Shown piece by piece: positions 18,001-25,052 of a DNA stretch of 64,000 nt. The stretch spans positions 14,482 to 78,481 of the forward strand of contig DGTJ01000096.1 of NCBI GenBank assembly GCA_002393725.1, given 5' to 3'. Position 1 is the stretch's first letter. Every line of letters starts with the position of its first letter. The notes below the pieces were generated by a model. That model ran no database searches, was not told where the DNA came from, and saw only the letters and a program-made list of their open reading frames with translations. Origin of the DNA: Prevotella sp. UBA4339. GTDB taxonomy: Bacteria; Bacteroidota; Bacteroidia; Bacteroidales; Bacteroidaceae. A program made the translations under genes and the position numbers.

Positions 18001-19492
18001 GAGGTGCGGGAGCGCAGAGGCTGTTGGTGATGGTGACGGTCTTGGTCGCGCCTGTCCACCCGATGAAGCCGCCGTTGTAGGCTCCGCTGCCGTTCTGCTG
18101 GAGCAACTTGCCGTCGAAGAGGCATCCGGTGAAGGCGATGGTATATTCTGACGCACGGCTCCAGGCTACGAATCCGCTGTTGCTGCCGTCCGCGCTGCGG
18201 ATGACGGCCGAACTAAGGCAGTCGGTGAACGATACGTTGTGCTCGCAGAGGCCGACGAAACCGCCCGCGCCGACTTTGGCGTGGATTTCGACGAGGCTGG
18301 TGCAGTGCTCGATGGTGACGGTGCCGAAGAGGTGGCCGATGAGTCCGCCGAGGTTATGGTCCCCGGAGCCTGTGTAGCCATCGTAGATGCTGCCCGCGAT
18401 GGTGAGGTTGCGGAACGTGGGCTGGTGTTCGCCGTCATTCGCGGTCTCGACGAAGGGAGCCACGAACTGCGCGTCAATGGGCGCGTCGGCGGTGCCGTAG
18501 TCGAGGGTGAGCGTGTGGTTCTGTCCGTCGAAGGTGCCGGTGAAGGGCTGTCCGCCCGCCATGCGCGTGACGGTGATGTTGTCGCCGAGCTTGACGGTCT
18601 TGCCGCTGAAGTAGCCCATGGTGTTGTCGGCCAGCAGGTCGCAGAAGACGTTCCAGCCCCCGGCGGTGAGGATGGTGTACTCCGTGCCCGCGTCGTTGAC
18701 GGAGAAGTCATCGCTGCTGTATGGGCGAAGGGTGACGGTGCCGGTGGGCACGTCGACGTCGTCGCCGCTGTAGGCGGTGGCGCCAGCGTAGAGCGTCTGA
18801 CCGCTCTTGATGTTCACGGTGCCTGTGCCGCCGCGGCTGCTGTAAGATACGAAGTCAGAGGCCTTGCGACAGCCGATGGTGAGGGCGGTGGCGGCACCGT
18901 AAACGTAGATGCCCTTGCCGCTGCCGGCAGTGGTGGCAGTCACCTGCCCGCCGTTGATGGTGATGCCATTCATGACATAGATGGCATCAGAACTAGAACC
19001 AGTGCCTGTGTCGGTGACGTTGACGATGCCGCCGTTGATGGTCATGCCTCCTAGGGCATAGATGGCTCTTGATTCGCCGGTGACGGTGAGCCGCCCCGTG
19101 CCGCCGCTCTGGCCGTAGATGGCCAGCGGGTAGCCGTGGTCGAGGTAGATGGCATGAGATGTGCTCTTGCTGACGGTCATTTCCGCGCCGTCGGCCAGGA
19201 TGAGGTGGATGGTACCGTTATCGCCAGTGTAATAAAGTTGTTCCGTGTAGCTGGCGTCCACGCCGTCCTTGCTGTTCTTCACGACGTACCAGCCCGCGGG
19301 AATCAGGATGTTGCCCCAGGCGTTGGTCGATAAGCCGTCGGCTGTGACGTCGCCCGTCAGCACGGTGGCGGTGGCGGTCTGCTCGTTGCCGTCGGCGTCG
19401 ATGTAGCTGACGGTCTCGGTGTCTGCCCACGCCCCCTGCGCGGTGGCGAGGAGTGCGAGGGCAGCGATGAATCTGCTGATGTTGTGTATCAC
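15062..19492 (-). CDS. 1476-residue repetitive surface protein (GLUG-like and beta-helix repeats)
   Basis: Signal peptide MIHNISRFIAALALLATAQG then AWA. The body is Gly/Thr/Asn-rich repeats: right-handed beta-helix-like stretches (ITINGGIVNVTDTGTGSSSD), GLUG-like motifs (GGLIGHLFGTVTIEHC; GIIGYNTGTGSVSGC) and a second similar block in the C-terminal third. The tail (YTLDGRRLDGQP, then KGLYIHGGKKVAIK) is the type seen on two other exported proteins here and suggests secretion or anchoring by the type IX route. It is probably an adhesin-like cell-surface protein. It follows the fimbrillin-like gene and precedes a YxxP small protein. GC is clearly higher than in neighbouring regions, and the antisense strand has long stop-free shadows. 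Confidence 0.85.
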   Translation of the reverse strand: MIHNISRFIAALALLATAQGAWADTETVSYIDADGNEQTATATVLTGDVTADGLSTNAWGNILIPAGWYVVKNSKDGVDASYTEQLYYTGDNGTIHLILADGAEMTVSKSTSHAIYLDHGYPLAIYGQSGGTGRLTVTGESRAIYALGGMTINGGIVNVTDTGTGSSSDAIYVMNGITINGGQVTATTAGSGKGIYVYGAATALTIGCRKASDFVSYSSRGGTGTVNIKSGQTLYAGATAYSGDDVDVPTGTVTLRPYSSDDFSVNDAGTEYTILTAGGWNVFCDLLADNTMGYFSGKTVKLGDNITVTRMAGGQPFTGTFDGQNHTLTLDYGTADAPIDAQFVAPFVETANDGEHQPTFRNLTIAGSIYDGYTGSGDHNLGGLIGHLFGTVTIEHCTSLVEIHAKVGAGGFVGLCEHNVSFTDCLSSAVIRSADGSNSGFVAWSRASEYTIAFTGCLFDGKLLQQNGSGAYNGGFIGWTGATKTVTITNSLCAPAPLATGETMASSGSATFARGWNATTTATNSYYTAAFEIAQGKATRTVAADADVTIGAIALTGTATQYTVSGITAYSGGGLQRGQTLYYGSDDQLSLTLTTSAVCQQPGYQYAYTASAGTLSGTTLTMPDEDVTISVALAPIDWATVNQGSPKDPYMIYNKDQLLLLAHRVNGTNGETANDYSGKYFKLGADITFDHDVAEPDDYAENYESIGTYIGGTYRYFRGTFIGDSHTVSGIRIRKDGSDNADCYQGLFGRISSGAVILDVHLTDARITGCYYVGGIIGYNTGTGSVSGCTVTDSYITATNNRNYGTICGSISNTLRNNYYHGCTVNGTAATSGVGCQGADIADNHGALPAYRLDLGANITTPPGTFVNQTGWLATPPVGARLKAENGFTLAGNHYFASGYVFTPGSTLASGAAQGYTPRATLGGQLLDLYTPTGDNDLLAGKAIARLTITADCDGKTLASTEAIYSTGKPVTVAYIKADGTPGEASAIALDGHETLGEDGRVSLAAGTYYVGTDIAYATQILPAGNITLILADGKTMTLYGNTTGIDGYNLTIYGQSLDDATAGTLRYDGKSLGIYVSNYEQHSGNVSITTTGSTVSGIYAHVTLRGGTLTISADGNNAYAIYGNTHSILGGHLTANATGTNATGIYAFADDGTAITLGWTRPADRITASSISTEGGTVAVKDGQALTDGSGNIYTGTLTASVLSGFAAETTLQPCLALADAADNTAAITDHAGQTLAVALSGRTLYKDGSWNTLCLPFAVDLTASGTLSGDNVQAMTLNTTSSTFADGTLTLNFTAATTIPAGTPFIIKWDKPAGYVAYDGQNAATCSDLVSPVFNGVTIDAEKHDATVTGVLTFTGTYAPVTTPADGDNTKLYLGATNKLFYPTKTITIGTHRAYFQLLGDLTAGEPTSPQSSHVRAFNLNFGDDEATGIISVHDSGFTVNGSDAWYTLDGRRLDGQPTAKGLYIHGGKKVAIK

Positions 19493-19504
19493 AATAATAT
19501 AATG

Positions 19505-19601
19505 TATAATGTTTATTTGTTGTTGTTTTTGTCTACGGACTTTTAGGACTTTTTGGACTTATTAGAGGCACCGCAGTCCTTTGAGTCCTTATAGTCCGTA
19601 G
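19505..19601 (-). repeat. leader repeat copy B with stepped hairpin
   Basis: The same leader as at 15007-15058, here joined to an inverted copy: CTACGGACT at 19533 pairs with AGTCCGTAG ending at 19601, with further AGGACT/AGTCCT and GGACT/AGTCC steps. It lies between the fimbrillin-like and the 1476-residue genes and could be an intercistronic stability or attenuation element. Confidence 0.6.
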
Positions 19602-19655
19602 AATTATATTTTTCCTTAGAACGTGTAGCCATTCACGGCATCCCAGTCGGGGCGG

Positions 19656-21473
19656 TTACGGCTTCGTGATGGTGCGCGTGTTGCCATCGGTTGCGTCGGT
19701 CAGGCCGGGGGCGATGCTCACCGTGCCGCACGTGCTGCTGTAGCCCACGCCGATGATGCCGGTGGCTTCGGTGCCCACCTTCGTGGCGGTGACGCTGGTG
19801 ATGCCTTCGGTGATGGTGATGGTGCCGCACTGGCTGTACCAACTGCTGCCGATGGCCGCTGCGCCCATTCCGCCGGTGGCTGTGACGGTGCCGCCCTCGA
19901 TGCGGATGTCGCCGCACTTGGTCTTATTGCTGCTGTTCCAGCCCTTGCCGGTGCCGATGCCTGCGGCCTGCTGTCCGCCGGTAGCGGTGACGTTGGCCGA
20001 GCCGCCGATGGTGATGTCGCCGCAGACGGAGGCGGAATAACCACTACCGTATAATACTGTTGCGGCGCTGCCGATGCCCGCCGCGTTGCTGCCGCCCTTG
20101 GCCGTGACGGTGGCGCTGCCCTGAATCACGATGTTGCCGCACGTGCCGCCAGCATCGGGGCCGATGCCGGGGGCACCGCCGTTGCTGCTGGCTGCGAGCG
20201 AGCCGCTGCCCTGGATGGTGAACGTCGTGCCGGCGGGGCCGGGCTGGATGCCGGGATAGCTTCTGTAGAATCCCTTGACGGTGTTCGTGCCGCTGAGGGT
20301 GATGGTGGCGTCGCCCTCGCAGGTCAGACCAGCCCAGGCGTAGCTGGTGCCATCGTACACGCCGTTGATGGTCACGCCGTCGAGCGTCACCGCGGCATCG
20401 TCGGCAATGGTAATCTTCACGTTGCTGGAGAGCGTGCCGGTGAGGGTAGCGCCGTCGCCTATCGTGGCGTCACGGGTGATGGAGGCGAGATTGACGGTGC
20501 CGGTCAGCACAGTGGGGGCGGGCGCGAGGGCGATGCTCGACTTGTAGTATTTGCCGTTGGCGAAGCCGCCCGAGGGCGAGGTCTTCGTGGCAGTGTAGAG
20601 CACGTCGTCGGTGCCGGTCACGTCGAAGGTCACATCGTCGGTCTCGCCCGAGCCGAGGGCGTCGAAGCGCAGGGCGGCATATACCACGCCCTCGCCGTTG
20701 GCCGTGCGGGCTGCGTCGTCGAGCGTGACACTCACGTCGCCGGTTGTCACATTCCCGGTGTACAGCTTTCCGCCCGCCGAACTGACGGTGACGCTCTTCA
20801 CGCCGACACCCGTGGGCAGGCCCGAGAAGTTGAGGCGGAACATCGACTGCACGTTCTTGAACTGGGCCTTCGTCGTCGTCGCCGTGTAGCCGTCGGTCGG
20901 TGTGCCCGTGGCGCTCTCCACCGTCACCTTGGCCTCGGCGAAGTCATAGCCGCTCAGCCCGGCCAGCGTGCCCGTCTGGCCGCTGTAGTCGAAGACGCCG
21001 TTGGCGGTGTTGTAGTAGAGTGTCAGCTGGTCGTTCACTTCGAGCGTGGCCCACGCCGACGGCTCGCTGGTGTCCAATTCGTAGTTTTTGACGAACTTCA
21101 TCGTGCCCGTGAGGTTGGCGCTCTTTCCGGCCTGGTCGGGGTGCAGTTTGGAAAATACATCTTTGCTCTCGGTCGAGTAGCACGACTTTGCGCCCTTGTT
21201 GAGATACACCACAATGTTGTCGGCGGTGGTGAAGGTGGCGTCGAGCCCGCCCGTCTCGCTGTTGTAGTCCACGGCGCGGGTCGTGCCGTCGCCCCCGAAG
21301 CTGGCGGGGATGCTCACTTGGTAGGTCGTCACGGCGGCGGGCTGCCCGGTGGCGGGCTCGTCGGCGATGATGTTGTCGTCGTTGGTGCAGGCCGTCATGC
21401 CGCAGAGGGCGACGGCGGCGGCGGCGAGGCTCAGCCCGGCCGTCCGCAGGAAGTTGGTCGTTATCTTCTTCAT
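19656..21473 (-). CDS. fimbrillin-like surface lipoprotein with beta-helix C-terminal repeats
   Basis: 605 residues from ATG 21473 (MKKITTNFLRTAGLSL), preferred over 21500 and 21485. A lipobox lies in CGMTAC, followed by TNDD. Residues 40-320 resemble the fimbrillin/Mfa fold (YQVSIPASFGGDGTTRAVDY, AQFKNVQSMFRLNFSG). From about 330 on are repeats of the type GDITIGGSANVTATGGQQAA with GIG, a parallel beta-helix. It is likely exported, trimmed and surface-displayed. The frame stops at TAA 19656; the +1 frame continues NRPDWDAVNGYTF to TAA 19616, which looks like a lost C-terminus. It lies between a YxxP small protein and the 1476-residue protein. Confidence 0.82.
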   Translation of the reverse strand: MKKITTNFLRTAGLSLAAAAVALCGMTACTNDDNIIADEPATGQPAAVTTYQVSIPASFGGDGTTRAVDYNSETGGLDATFTTADNIVVYLNKGAKSCYSTESKDVFSKLHPDQAGKSANLTGTMKFVKNYELDTSEPSAWATLEVNDQLTLYYNTANGVFDYSGQTGTLAGLSGYDFAEAKVTVESATGTPTDGYTATTTKAQFKNVQSMFRLNFSGLPTGVGVKSVTVSSAGGKLYTGNVTTGDVSVTLDDAARTANGEGVVYAALRFDALGSGETDDVTFDVTGTDDVLYTATKTSPSGGFANGKYYKSSIALAPAPTVLTGTVNLASITRDATIGDGATLTGTLSSNVKITIADDAAVTLDGVTINGVYDGTSYAWAGLTCEGDATITLSGTNTVKGFYRSYPGIQPGPAGTTFTIQGSGSLAASSNGGAPGIGPDAGGTCGNIVIQGSATVTAKGGSNAAGIGSAATVLYGSGYSASVCGDITIGGSANVTATGGQQAAGIGTGKGWNSSNKTKCGDIRIEGGTVTATGGMGAAAIGSSWYSQCGTITITEGITSVTATKVGTEATGIIGVGYSSTCGTVSIAPGLTDATDGNTRTITKP

Positions 21474-21512
21474 TGTCGTTGTCATACTTAAAGGGTTCAT
21501 TACTCTGTTCGT

Positions 21513-21659
21513 TTACCACTCGTAGGACTCGTAGTCCTCCCTGTCCGCGCCGCGCTGCTGTTCGCCGGGGCTCCCTGTCAGGATGCAGCACTGATGTCTC
21601 AACTCCACGACCGTCATCTGTGGCCGTGCGTACTGTTTTCTCTGTGTCATTGTTTTCAT
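21513..21659 (-). CDS. 48-residue small protein, YxxP/GS family
   Basis: ATG 21659 (or 21650) to TAA 21513. It reads MKTMTQRKQYARPQMTVVEL, then RHQCCILTGSPGE, and ends DREDYESYEW. It aligns with the 52-residue protein at 14840-14998 (K-x-Y-x-[KR]-P, V-x-L, HQ, L-x-GS, acidic Tyr tail). It is the first gene of the leftward surface-protein run, 39 nt before the fimbrillin-like start. The two Cys at positions 23-24 of the 48 are not shared. Function unknown. Confidence 0.65.
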   Translation of the reverse strand: MKTMTQRKQYARPQMTVVELRHQCCILTGSPGEQQRGADREDYESYEW

Positions 21660-21690
21660 TCTTTTCTTTGTTTTTATTGATGTTTGGAAA

Positions 21691-21785
21691 TTATTTGCTC
21701 TGAATCCCGTCGGCTGCCGTCAACTCGTACTCGCGGCTGTCGTCCACGTCGTCGTCGGGGCGGTCGGCGGTGATTTCTGGTTTTA
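21691..21785 (-). pseudogene. possible 3' remnant of a small acidic protein
   Basis: The reverse strand reads PEITADRPDDDVDDSREYEL then TAADGIQSK and a TAA stop. The composition is protein-like and acidic, and the frame is interrupted exactly where the promoter of toxin-antitoxin pair 2 begins. It may be a gene cut by that insertion. Confidence 0.3.
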
Positions 21786-21788
21786 TTA

Positions 21789-21851
21789 TTTTGTTGTTTC
21801 GGATATTTTGTTTATCTTTGCCGCCGATAAGAAAATATGTTAGGATTATGA
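21789..21851 (+). promoter_or_regulatory. promoter and MLGL leader of toxin-antitoxin pair 2
   Basis: TTTTG at 21789-21793 and TATCTTTG at 21813-21820 are 19 nt apart. ATGTTAGGATTATGA at 21837-21851 is identical to the leader of pairs 1 and 3; its TGA overlaps the antitoxin ATG at 21848. The long palindrome of pairs 1 and 3 is absent. Confidence 0.7.
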
Positions 21852-22144
21852 AAGGAACTGTATTGAGGAAACCGTCCGCGAAAGCAGCCCCGTACTGGGG
21901 GATGCTACAGGGGTTGAGCAAGCCGCTGAAGCTGGAACTGGTGGTGCTGCTGAGCGAGTCGATGGAAGAGAGAGAGGTAGCACCGACCCCTCCGCCCCCG
22001 CCATTGAGCGAGGAAGAGCGGAAAGCCGGTCTGATGCGCCTGGCCGGCTGTTGGGCCGACGACCCTGAGGACGCCGCCCGCATGGAGGCCGCCATCAAGG
22101 AGTGCCGCGAGAACGACGTGCTTCGTGAAGTAAACATGGACTGA
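21848..22144 (+). CDS. antitoxin-like partner of PIN toxin, pair 2
   Basis: 98 residues. The start at 21848 is fixed by the leader overlap. The N-terminal part (GLSKPLKLELVVLLSESM) looks helical. A proline run (TPPPPP) links it to a C-terminal acidic helix (DDPEDAARMEAAIKECREND) that could occupy the PIN active site. No standard DNA-binding family is recognised. It ends 5 nt before the toxin, a typical antitoxin-first order. Confidence 0.75.
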   Translation: MKGTVLRKPSAKAAPYWGMLQGLSKPLKLELVVLLSESMEEREVAPTPPPPPLSEEERKAGLMRLAGCWADDPEDAARMEAAIKECRENDVLREVNMD

Positions 22145-22149
22145 CAGCT

Positions 22150-22566
22150 ATGGAGAAGTACATTCTTGACACAAACACGTGGATTGAGCATTTCCACCAA
22201 CGCAGTGGCGTGACACAGCATATCATGGAGCTGTCCACTACGCAGATTTTCGTCTCGGAGGTGACGCTGGCCGAACTGACTTTCGGTGCTTACTATAGCG
22301 ATGACTTCGAGCGGCATATCAAGGAGCCGGAGTGGTTGCAACGCTACATCACCGTGCTCGACATCAGCGAGGTGTTCGACGAGTATGCACAGATTCGCTG
22401 CGCCCTGAAGCGACAGAAGAAGACGCTGGACAAGGAGATTGGCAACTTCGACATTCTGATAGGTGCCACCGCCCTGCACTACGGCCTGACCGTGGTGACC
22501 GACAACGTGAAGCACTTCGAGCCGATGCCCGGCGTGAAGGTCGTGAACTGGGTGGAGCGCGAGTAG
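22150..22566 (+). CDS. PIN-domain ribonuclease toxin (VapC type)
   Basis: 138 residues. YILDTNTWIEHF gives the first catalytic Asp; VSEVTLAELTFG gives the conserved Glu; FDILIGATALHYGLTVVTDN gives the late acidic cluster and the TDN end block. All four metal-binding acidic positions of VapC toxins are present. VapC enzymes cleave tRNA or rRNA loops. Convergent with the 68-residue ORF at 22680, with a hairpin between. Confidence 0.92.
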   Translation: MEKYILDTNTWIEHFHQRSGVTQHIMELSTTQIFVSEVTLAELTFGAYYSDDFERHIKEPEWLQRYITVLDISEVFDEYAQIRCALKRQKKTLDKEIGNFDILIGATALHYGLTVVTDNVKHFEPMPGVKVVNWVERE

Positions 22567-22608
22567 CCCTCCGTTCCTCCTATTCTCCTTAGACATAGGA
22601 CACGACAG

Positions 22609-22643
22609 CATCCCTCGCATGGCTCCGCGCCCTGCGGGGGATG
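22609..22643. terminator. 35-nt hairpin after the PIN toxin
   Basis: CATCCCTCGCA pairs with TGCGGGGGATG (one mismatch) around GGCTCCGCGCC. Same length and end sequences as the hairpin at 14789-14823. Confidence 0.55.
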
Positions 22644-22679
22644 TTTGCGTCTTGTATGTCGTTGTTCGTGTCATCCGTT

Positions 22680-22886
22680 TTATTCCTTATTAATCGTCAC
22701 CGTCACCACGGGCCTAACTCTCGCGGTGGCCCCGAAGTCGGCTGCTCCCTCGCCAATGGTGTCCGACAGCAAACGGTACTTCACCGTGCCGCCATCATCG
22801 CAGCCGTTGGGCGTGATGGGCTGGGTGAGGAGCAGCACGGTGGCTGCCCTCGCGGAGTGTCGGATGATGTGAATGGTTTTGTTCAT
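22680..22886 (-). CDS. 68-residue hypothetical protein
   Basis: MNKTIHIIRHSARAATVLLL starts the frame; it continues with NGCDDGGTVKYRLLSDTIGE and ends VRPVVTVTINKE. The ATG follows an A-rich stretch as at other Bacteroidota starts. No family is recognised, and a chance frame in GC-rich DNA cannot be excluded. It lies between the hairpin after the PIN toxin and a decayed toxin-antitoxin remnant. Confidence 0.35.
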   Translation of the reverse strand: MNKTIHIIRHSARAATVLLLTQPITPNGCDDGGTVKYRLLSDTIGEGAADFGATARVRPVVTVTINKE

Positions 22887-22948
22887 TGTTGTTTGATGTT
22901 TTATTGTTATACCTTATTCAATATATTGGGCTGACACACCATAAACGG

Positions 22949-23209
22949 AGGCCGCCGAGCGCATCTTTCGGATGTCTCGGCGGATATTATCTTGGGGGAG
23001 GGAAGTCGGGAGGAGGGGCTAAGGCACGGCTGAACTCATCGGAGAAGCGAATTTCCTTTATCATAACTTGTCGATAAAGTCCATAGCTTCGTTCACAGTC
23101 ATGGCAGGTGCTGTCTCAGCCTGCTTCATGCCACGCTTGATGGTCTGTGCCAGTTTGTATGCCTGTTCCATCTGCTGAAGCTCTCGGATAAATATCCGTT
23201 GTGGTGTGT
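22949..23209 (-). pseudogene. decayed toxin-antitoxin pair (RelE-like start plus antitoxin C-terminus)
   Basis: From about 23209 to the TGA at 23061 the reverse strand reads an antitoxin-like C-terminus (IFIRELQQMEQAYKLAQTIK, then APAMTVNEAMDFIDKL), without a start. Its TGA overlaps ATG 23064, which opens MIKEIRFSDEFSRAL, the usual beginning of a RelE/YoeB-like toxin. The sequence then becomes low-complexity (APPPDFPPP) and unrelated. The antitoxin N-terminus and nearly all of the toxin are lost. The left boundary is approximate. Confidence 0.55.
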
Positions 23210-23237
23210 CAGTAAGTCAAAGAACGGTCGCCGTGAG

Positions 23238-23366
23238 CTAATTGCGTTTGGGTTGGAACAAACGGACGAGGAGCCAGATGGTGCCTCCCAGGATGAGGGC
23301 ATAACTGGCGCCGAAGATGAGGAGAAGCCACAAGGGCGTCTCGTGTAGGAATGCGTTGAAATCCAT
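23238..23366 (-). CDS. 42-residue single-span membrane protein
   Basis: The ATG at 23366 is chosen because a -7 box lies 28 nt upstream and the longer frame runs through tandem repeats. The peptide MDFNAFLHETPLWLLLIFGA then SYALILGGTIWLLVRLF has one strong membrane helix and a basic end (QPKRN). No family is recognised. It lies next to the VapE-like element. Confidence 0.55.
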   Translation of the reverse strand: MDFNAFLHETPLWLLLIFGASYALILGGTIWLLVRLFQPKRN

Positions 23367-23393
23367 CTTGCTGTTCAGTTTATGATTCTGCTG

Positions 23394-23401
23394 CAAAGGT
23401 A
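23394..23401 (-). promoter_or_regulatory. -7 box (TACCTTTG) of the 42-residue membrane protein
   Basis: Reverse-strand TACCTTTG, 28 nt before ATG 23366. The tandem repeats begin 20 nt upstream of it, so they could carry regulatory sites. Confidence 0.55.
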
Positions 23402-23420
23402 CGGATTTCTGCCGAATCAA

Positions 23421-23544
23421 GTTGTTGCAAAATTGTAATAGGTGTTGCAAAACTGCCCAACAGGTGTTGCAAAACTGCCCAACAGGTGTTGCAAAACTGC
23501 CCAATAGGTGTTGCAAAACTGAAAATGAGGTGTTGCAGAACAGG
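23421..23544. repeat. 22-bp tandem repeat, about five copies
   Basis: The core unit GGTGTTGCAAAACTGCCCAA plus CA occurs at 23441, 23463 and 23485, with diverged units at 23421, 23507 and 23529. Each unit has TGTTG and CAACA arms. No spacers, so not CRISPR; iteron-like in spacing. Confidence 0.85.
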
Positions 23545-23552
23545 ATTTTCTT

Positions 23553-23663
23553 AAAATAGGCGGATACCTCCCTAAATCTCTCGAAACGCCTTTGTACAGA
23601 GGCCTTTCGCAAAGGGAGGTATGAGCGAGATACCTCCCTTATACCTCCCTCATACCTCCCTGA
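23553..23663. repeat. left arm of about 110-bp inverted repeat flanking the VapE-like gene
   Basis: The arm starts AAAATAGGCGGATACCTCCC and matches 25053-25174 in reverse complement with only a few mismatches. It holds three copies of an 11-bp unit TMATACCTCCC and an inner palindrome (ATACCTCCCT...AGGGAGGTAT), so it can fold by itself. It ends 7 nt from the stop codon of the gene. Confidence 0.88.
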
Positions 23664-23669
23664 GGCAGC

Positions 23670-24884
23670 TCATGCAGCCGTCAGCGGTATCACCTTGTAG
23701 TGAGCCACGTGGCTGCGCTCCGTGCTCTCATATCCCAGAGCCTTCATAGCCCTGCCCAGATAGATGCGGGTGCTGTGAGAGTCCTTGACGGATGGATACT
23801 CATTGGTGATGATTTCCAGCAGGCGGTCACAGTTCATCGACAGCGAGGGCTCACCCTCCTCGGGCTTGCGGAAGCAGATGCGGATGATCTCCGTGATGTC
23901 CTTCTTCTCCATGTAGTTCTGATTGAGCTGCTGGATACGGGCCACCTCATCGTTGTTGAACCAGTAGGGTGACTTCTGCTCACGCACCTCGTATAGCACC
24001 TGGGCATAGAGCTGATCGTAGGGTATGTCGCCAGTGTTGTCGATGAATTTCCCCTTTGGTATCGTCAGGCAGATGTATCTGCGCGAGCCTGTTGCATCTG
24101 TCAGCGGGTGGGGATTGTTGGTGGTGGCCACAAACGACGCGTATCGGGGCCGGTCTTCCTGGCTTGCGCCATAGATGGGGCGTCCGTTCACCTTGCTCTT
24201 CGAGAGTGTCTGCTTCAGGTTGGCATGCTGACTGGGGCGGATGGCATCGAGCTCATCGAGGTTGACCAGCAGGTTGTTCGTCAGGGCCATCTCCTTGTCA
24301 AACTTGTTTGAGAGGTTCAGGTGGTCCAGATAGTACTCTCTCAGAGTGGGAGGCAGCAGCCTCACCAGGAAGGTGGTCTTGCCACATCCCTGAGCGCCGA
24401 TGAGCGTAGGCACACATTCATTGCCGTGGATGGTGTCCATCTGCAGCCAGTGGGCCACAACAGACCGCAGCCACGTGGCCAGATAGCCCATCAGTTCCGA
24501 GTCCACCCCAGGCAGGCGGTTGAAGAGTCGAGCCACGTGGTTCTCGCCGTCCCATCTCGGCAGGTGCTCCAGATAGTGGGCGATGGGGTCGAAGGTGTCA
24601 ACCTCATTGGAGTTGACATACTCCACGATGTCCGACTTTGGCGAGCCGTTCTCACATAGTCCGTCACGCTTTGCGCGGATGATGATAGTGTTGAGAGCCG
24701 CCTGAGTCAGCGGTTTCCACTGCGGCTCCTGTAGTTCCTCTGCAGATTTCTCTGCAAACTCTACCTTGCCGTTGAGTACGTTTCGGCGGAAGTAGTAATG
24801 ACTGACGAGGTACATCTCGATAGCGAGCATTCCCTCCTGAGAGGCTGCGAGAGCCCCTCCATTGATAAGAAGATTTTTTTCCAT
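23670..24884 (-). CDS. VapE-like P-loop NTPase (virulence-associated E family)
   Basis: 404 residues. The C-terminal two-thirds is the VapE/superfamily-3-helicase-like ATPase: DPIAHYLEHLPRWDGENHV, Walker A GAQGCGKTT (about residue 165), Walker B NLLVNLDELDAI, and a sensor-like block SFVATTNNPHPLTDATGSRR. Proteins of this type occur in phages, phage satellites and Bacteroidota islands, often beside primase functions. The N-terminus has no recognisable primase domain. A -7 box (24956-24963) and a -33 TTG at about 24984 precede it. Its unusual feature is the flanking pair of about 110-bp inverted repeats that begin almost at its stop codon. Confidence 0.88.
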   Translation of the reverse strand: MEKNLLINGGALAASQEGMLAIEMYLVSHYYFRRNVLNGKVEFAEKSAEELQEPQWKPLTQAALNTIIIRAKRDGLCENGSPKSDIVEYVNSNEVDTFDPIAHYLEHLPRWDGENHVARLFNRLPGVDSELMGYLATWLRSVVAHWLQMDTIHGNECVPTLIGAQGCGKTTFLVRLLPPTLREYYLDHLNLSNKFDKEMALTNNLLVNLDELDAIRPSQHANLKQTLSKSKVNGRPIYGASQEDRPRYASFVATTNNPHPLTDATGSRRYICLTIPKGKFIDNTGDIPYDQLYAQVLYEVREQKSPYWFNNDEVARIQQLNQNYMEKKDITEIIRICFRKPEEGEPSLSMNCDRLLEIITNEYPSVKDSHSTRIYLGRAMKALGYESTERSHVAHYKVIPLTAA

Positions 24885-24955
24885 AAGAAGATTTTTAAGT
24901 TAATGTTATAGCTTTGTTCCTTTTGTTCGTTTTCCTTTCTTTTGTAATTCGGGCG

Positions 24956-24984
24956 CAAAGATACAACATTTATTCTGCGGTTGC
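24956..24984 (-). promoter_or_regulatory. promoter of the VapE-like gene
   Basis: Reverse-strand TATCTTTG at 24956-24963 with TTG about 20 nt upstream. The 5' leader is about 65 nt. Confidence 0.65.
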
Positions 24985-25052
24985 AAGTTTTTCCTCAAAA
25001 AAAGCACAAATTTTTGATTCCAATTGGTGCGTTTTAACATTTGGCCTGTTGC

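Noticed and set aside
16811..18151. 446-codon open frame on the forward strand
   Set aside because: Same reason: antisense shadow of the repetitive surface protein.
21691..22674. 327-codon open frame on the reverse strand
   Set aside because: It runs antisense through both genes of toxin-antitoxin pair 2 and its promoter; only its last 30 codons look protein-like and are listed as a possible remnant.
23421..23544. CRISPR array
   Set aside because: The 22-bp units are directly adjacent without spacers and there are no cas genes.
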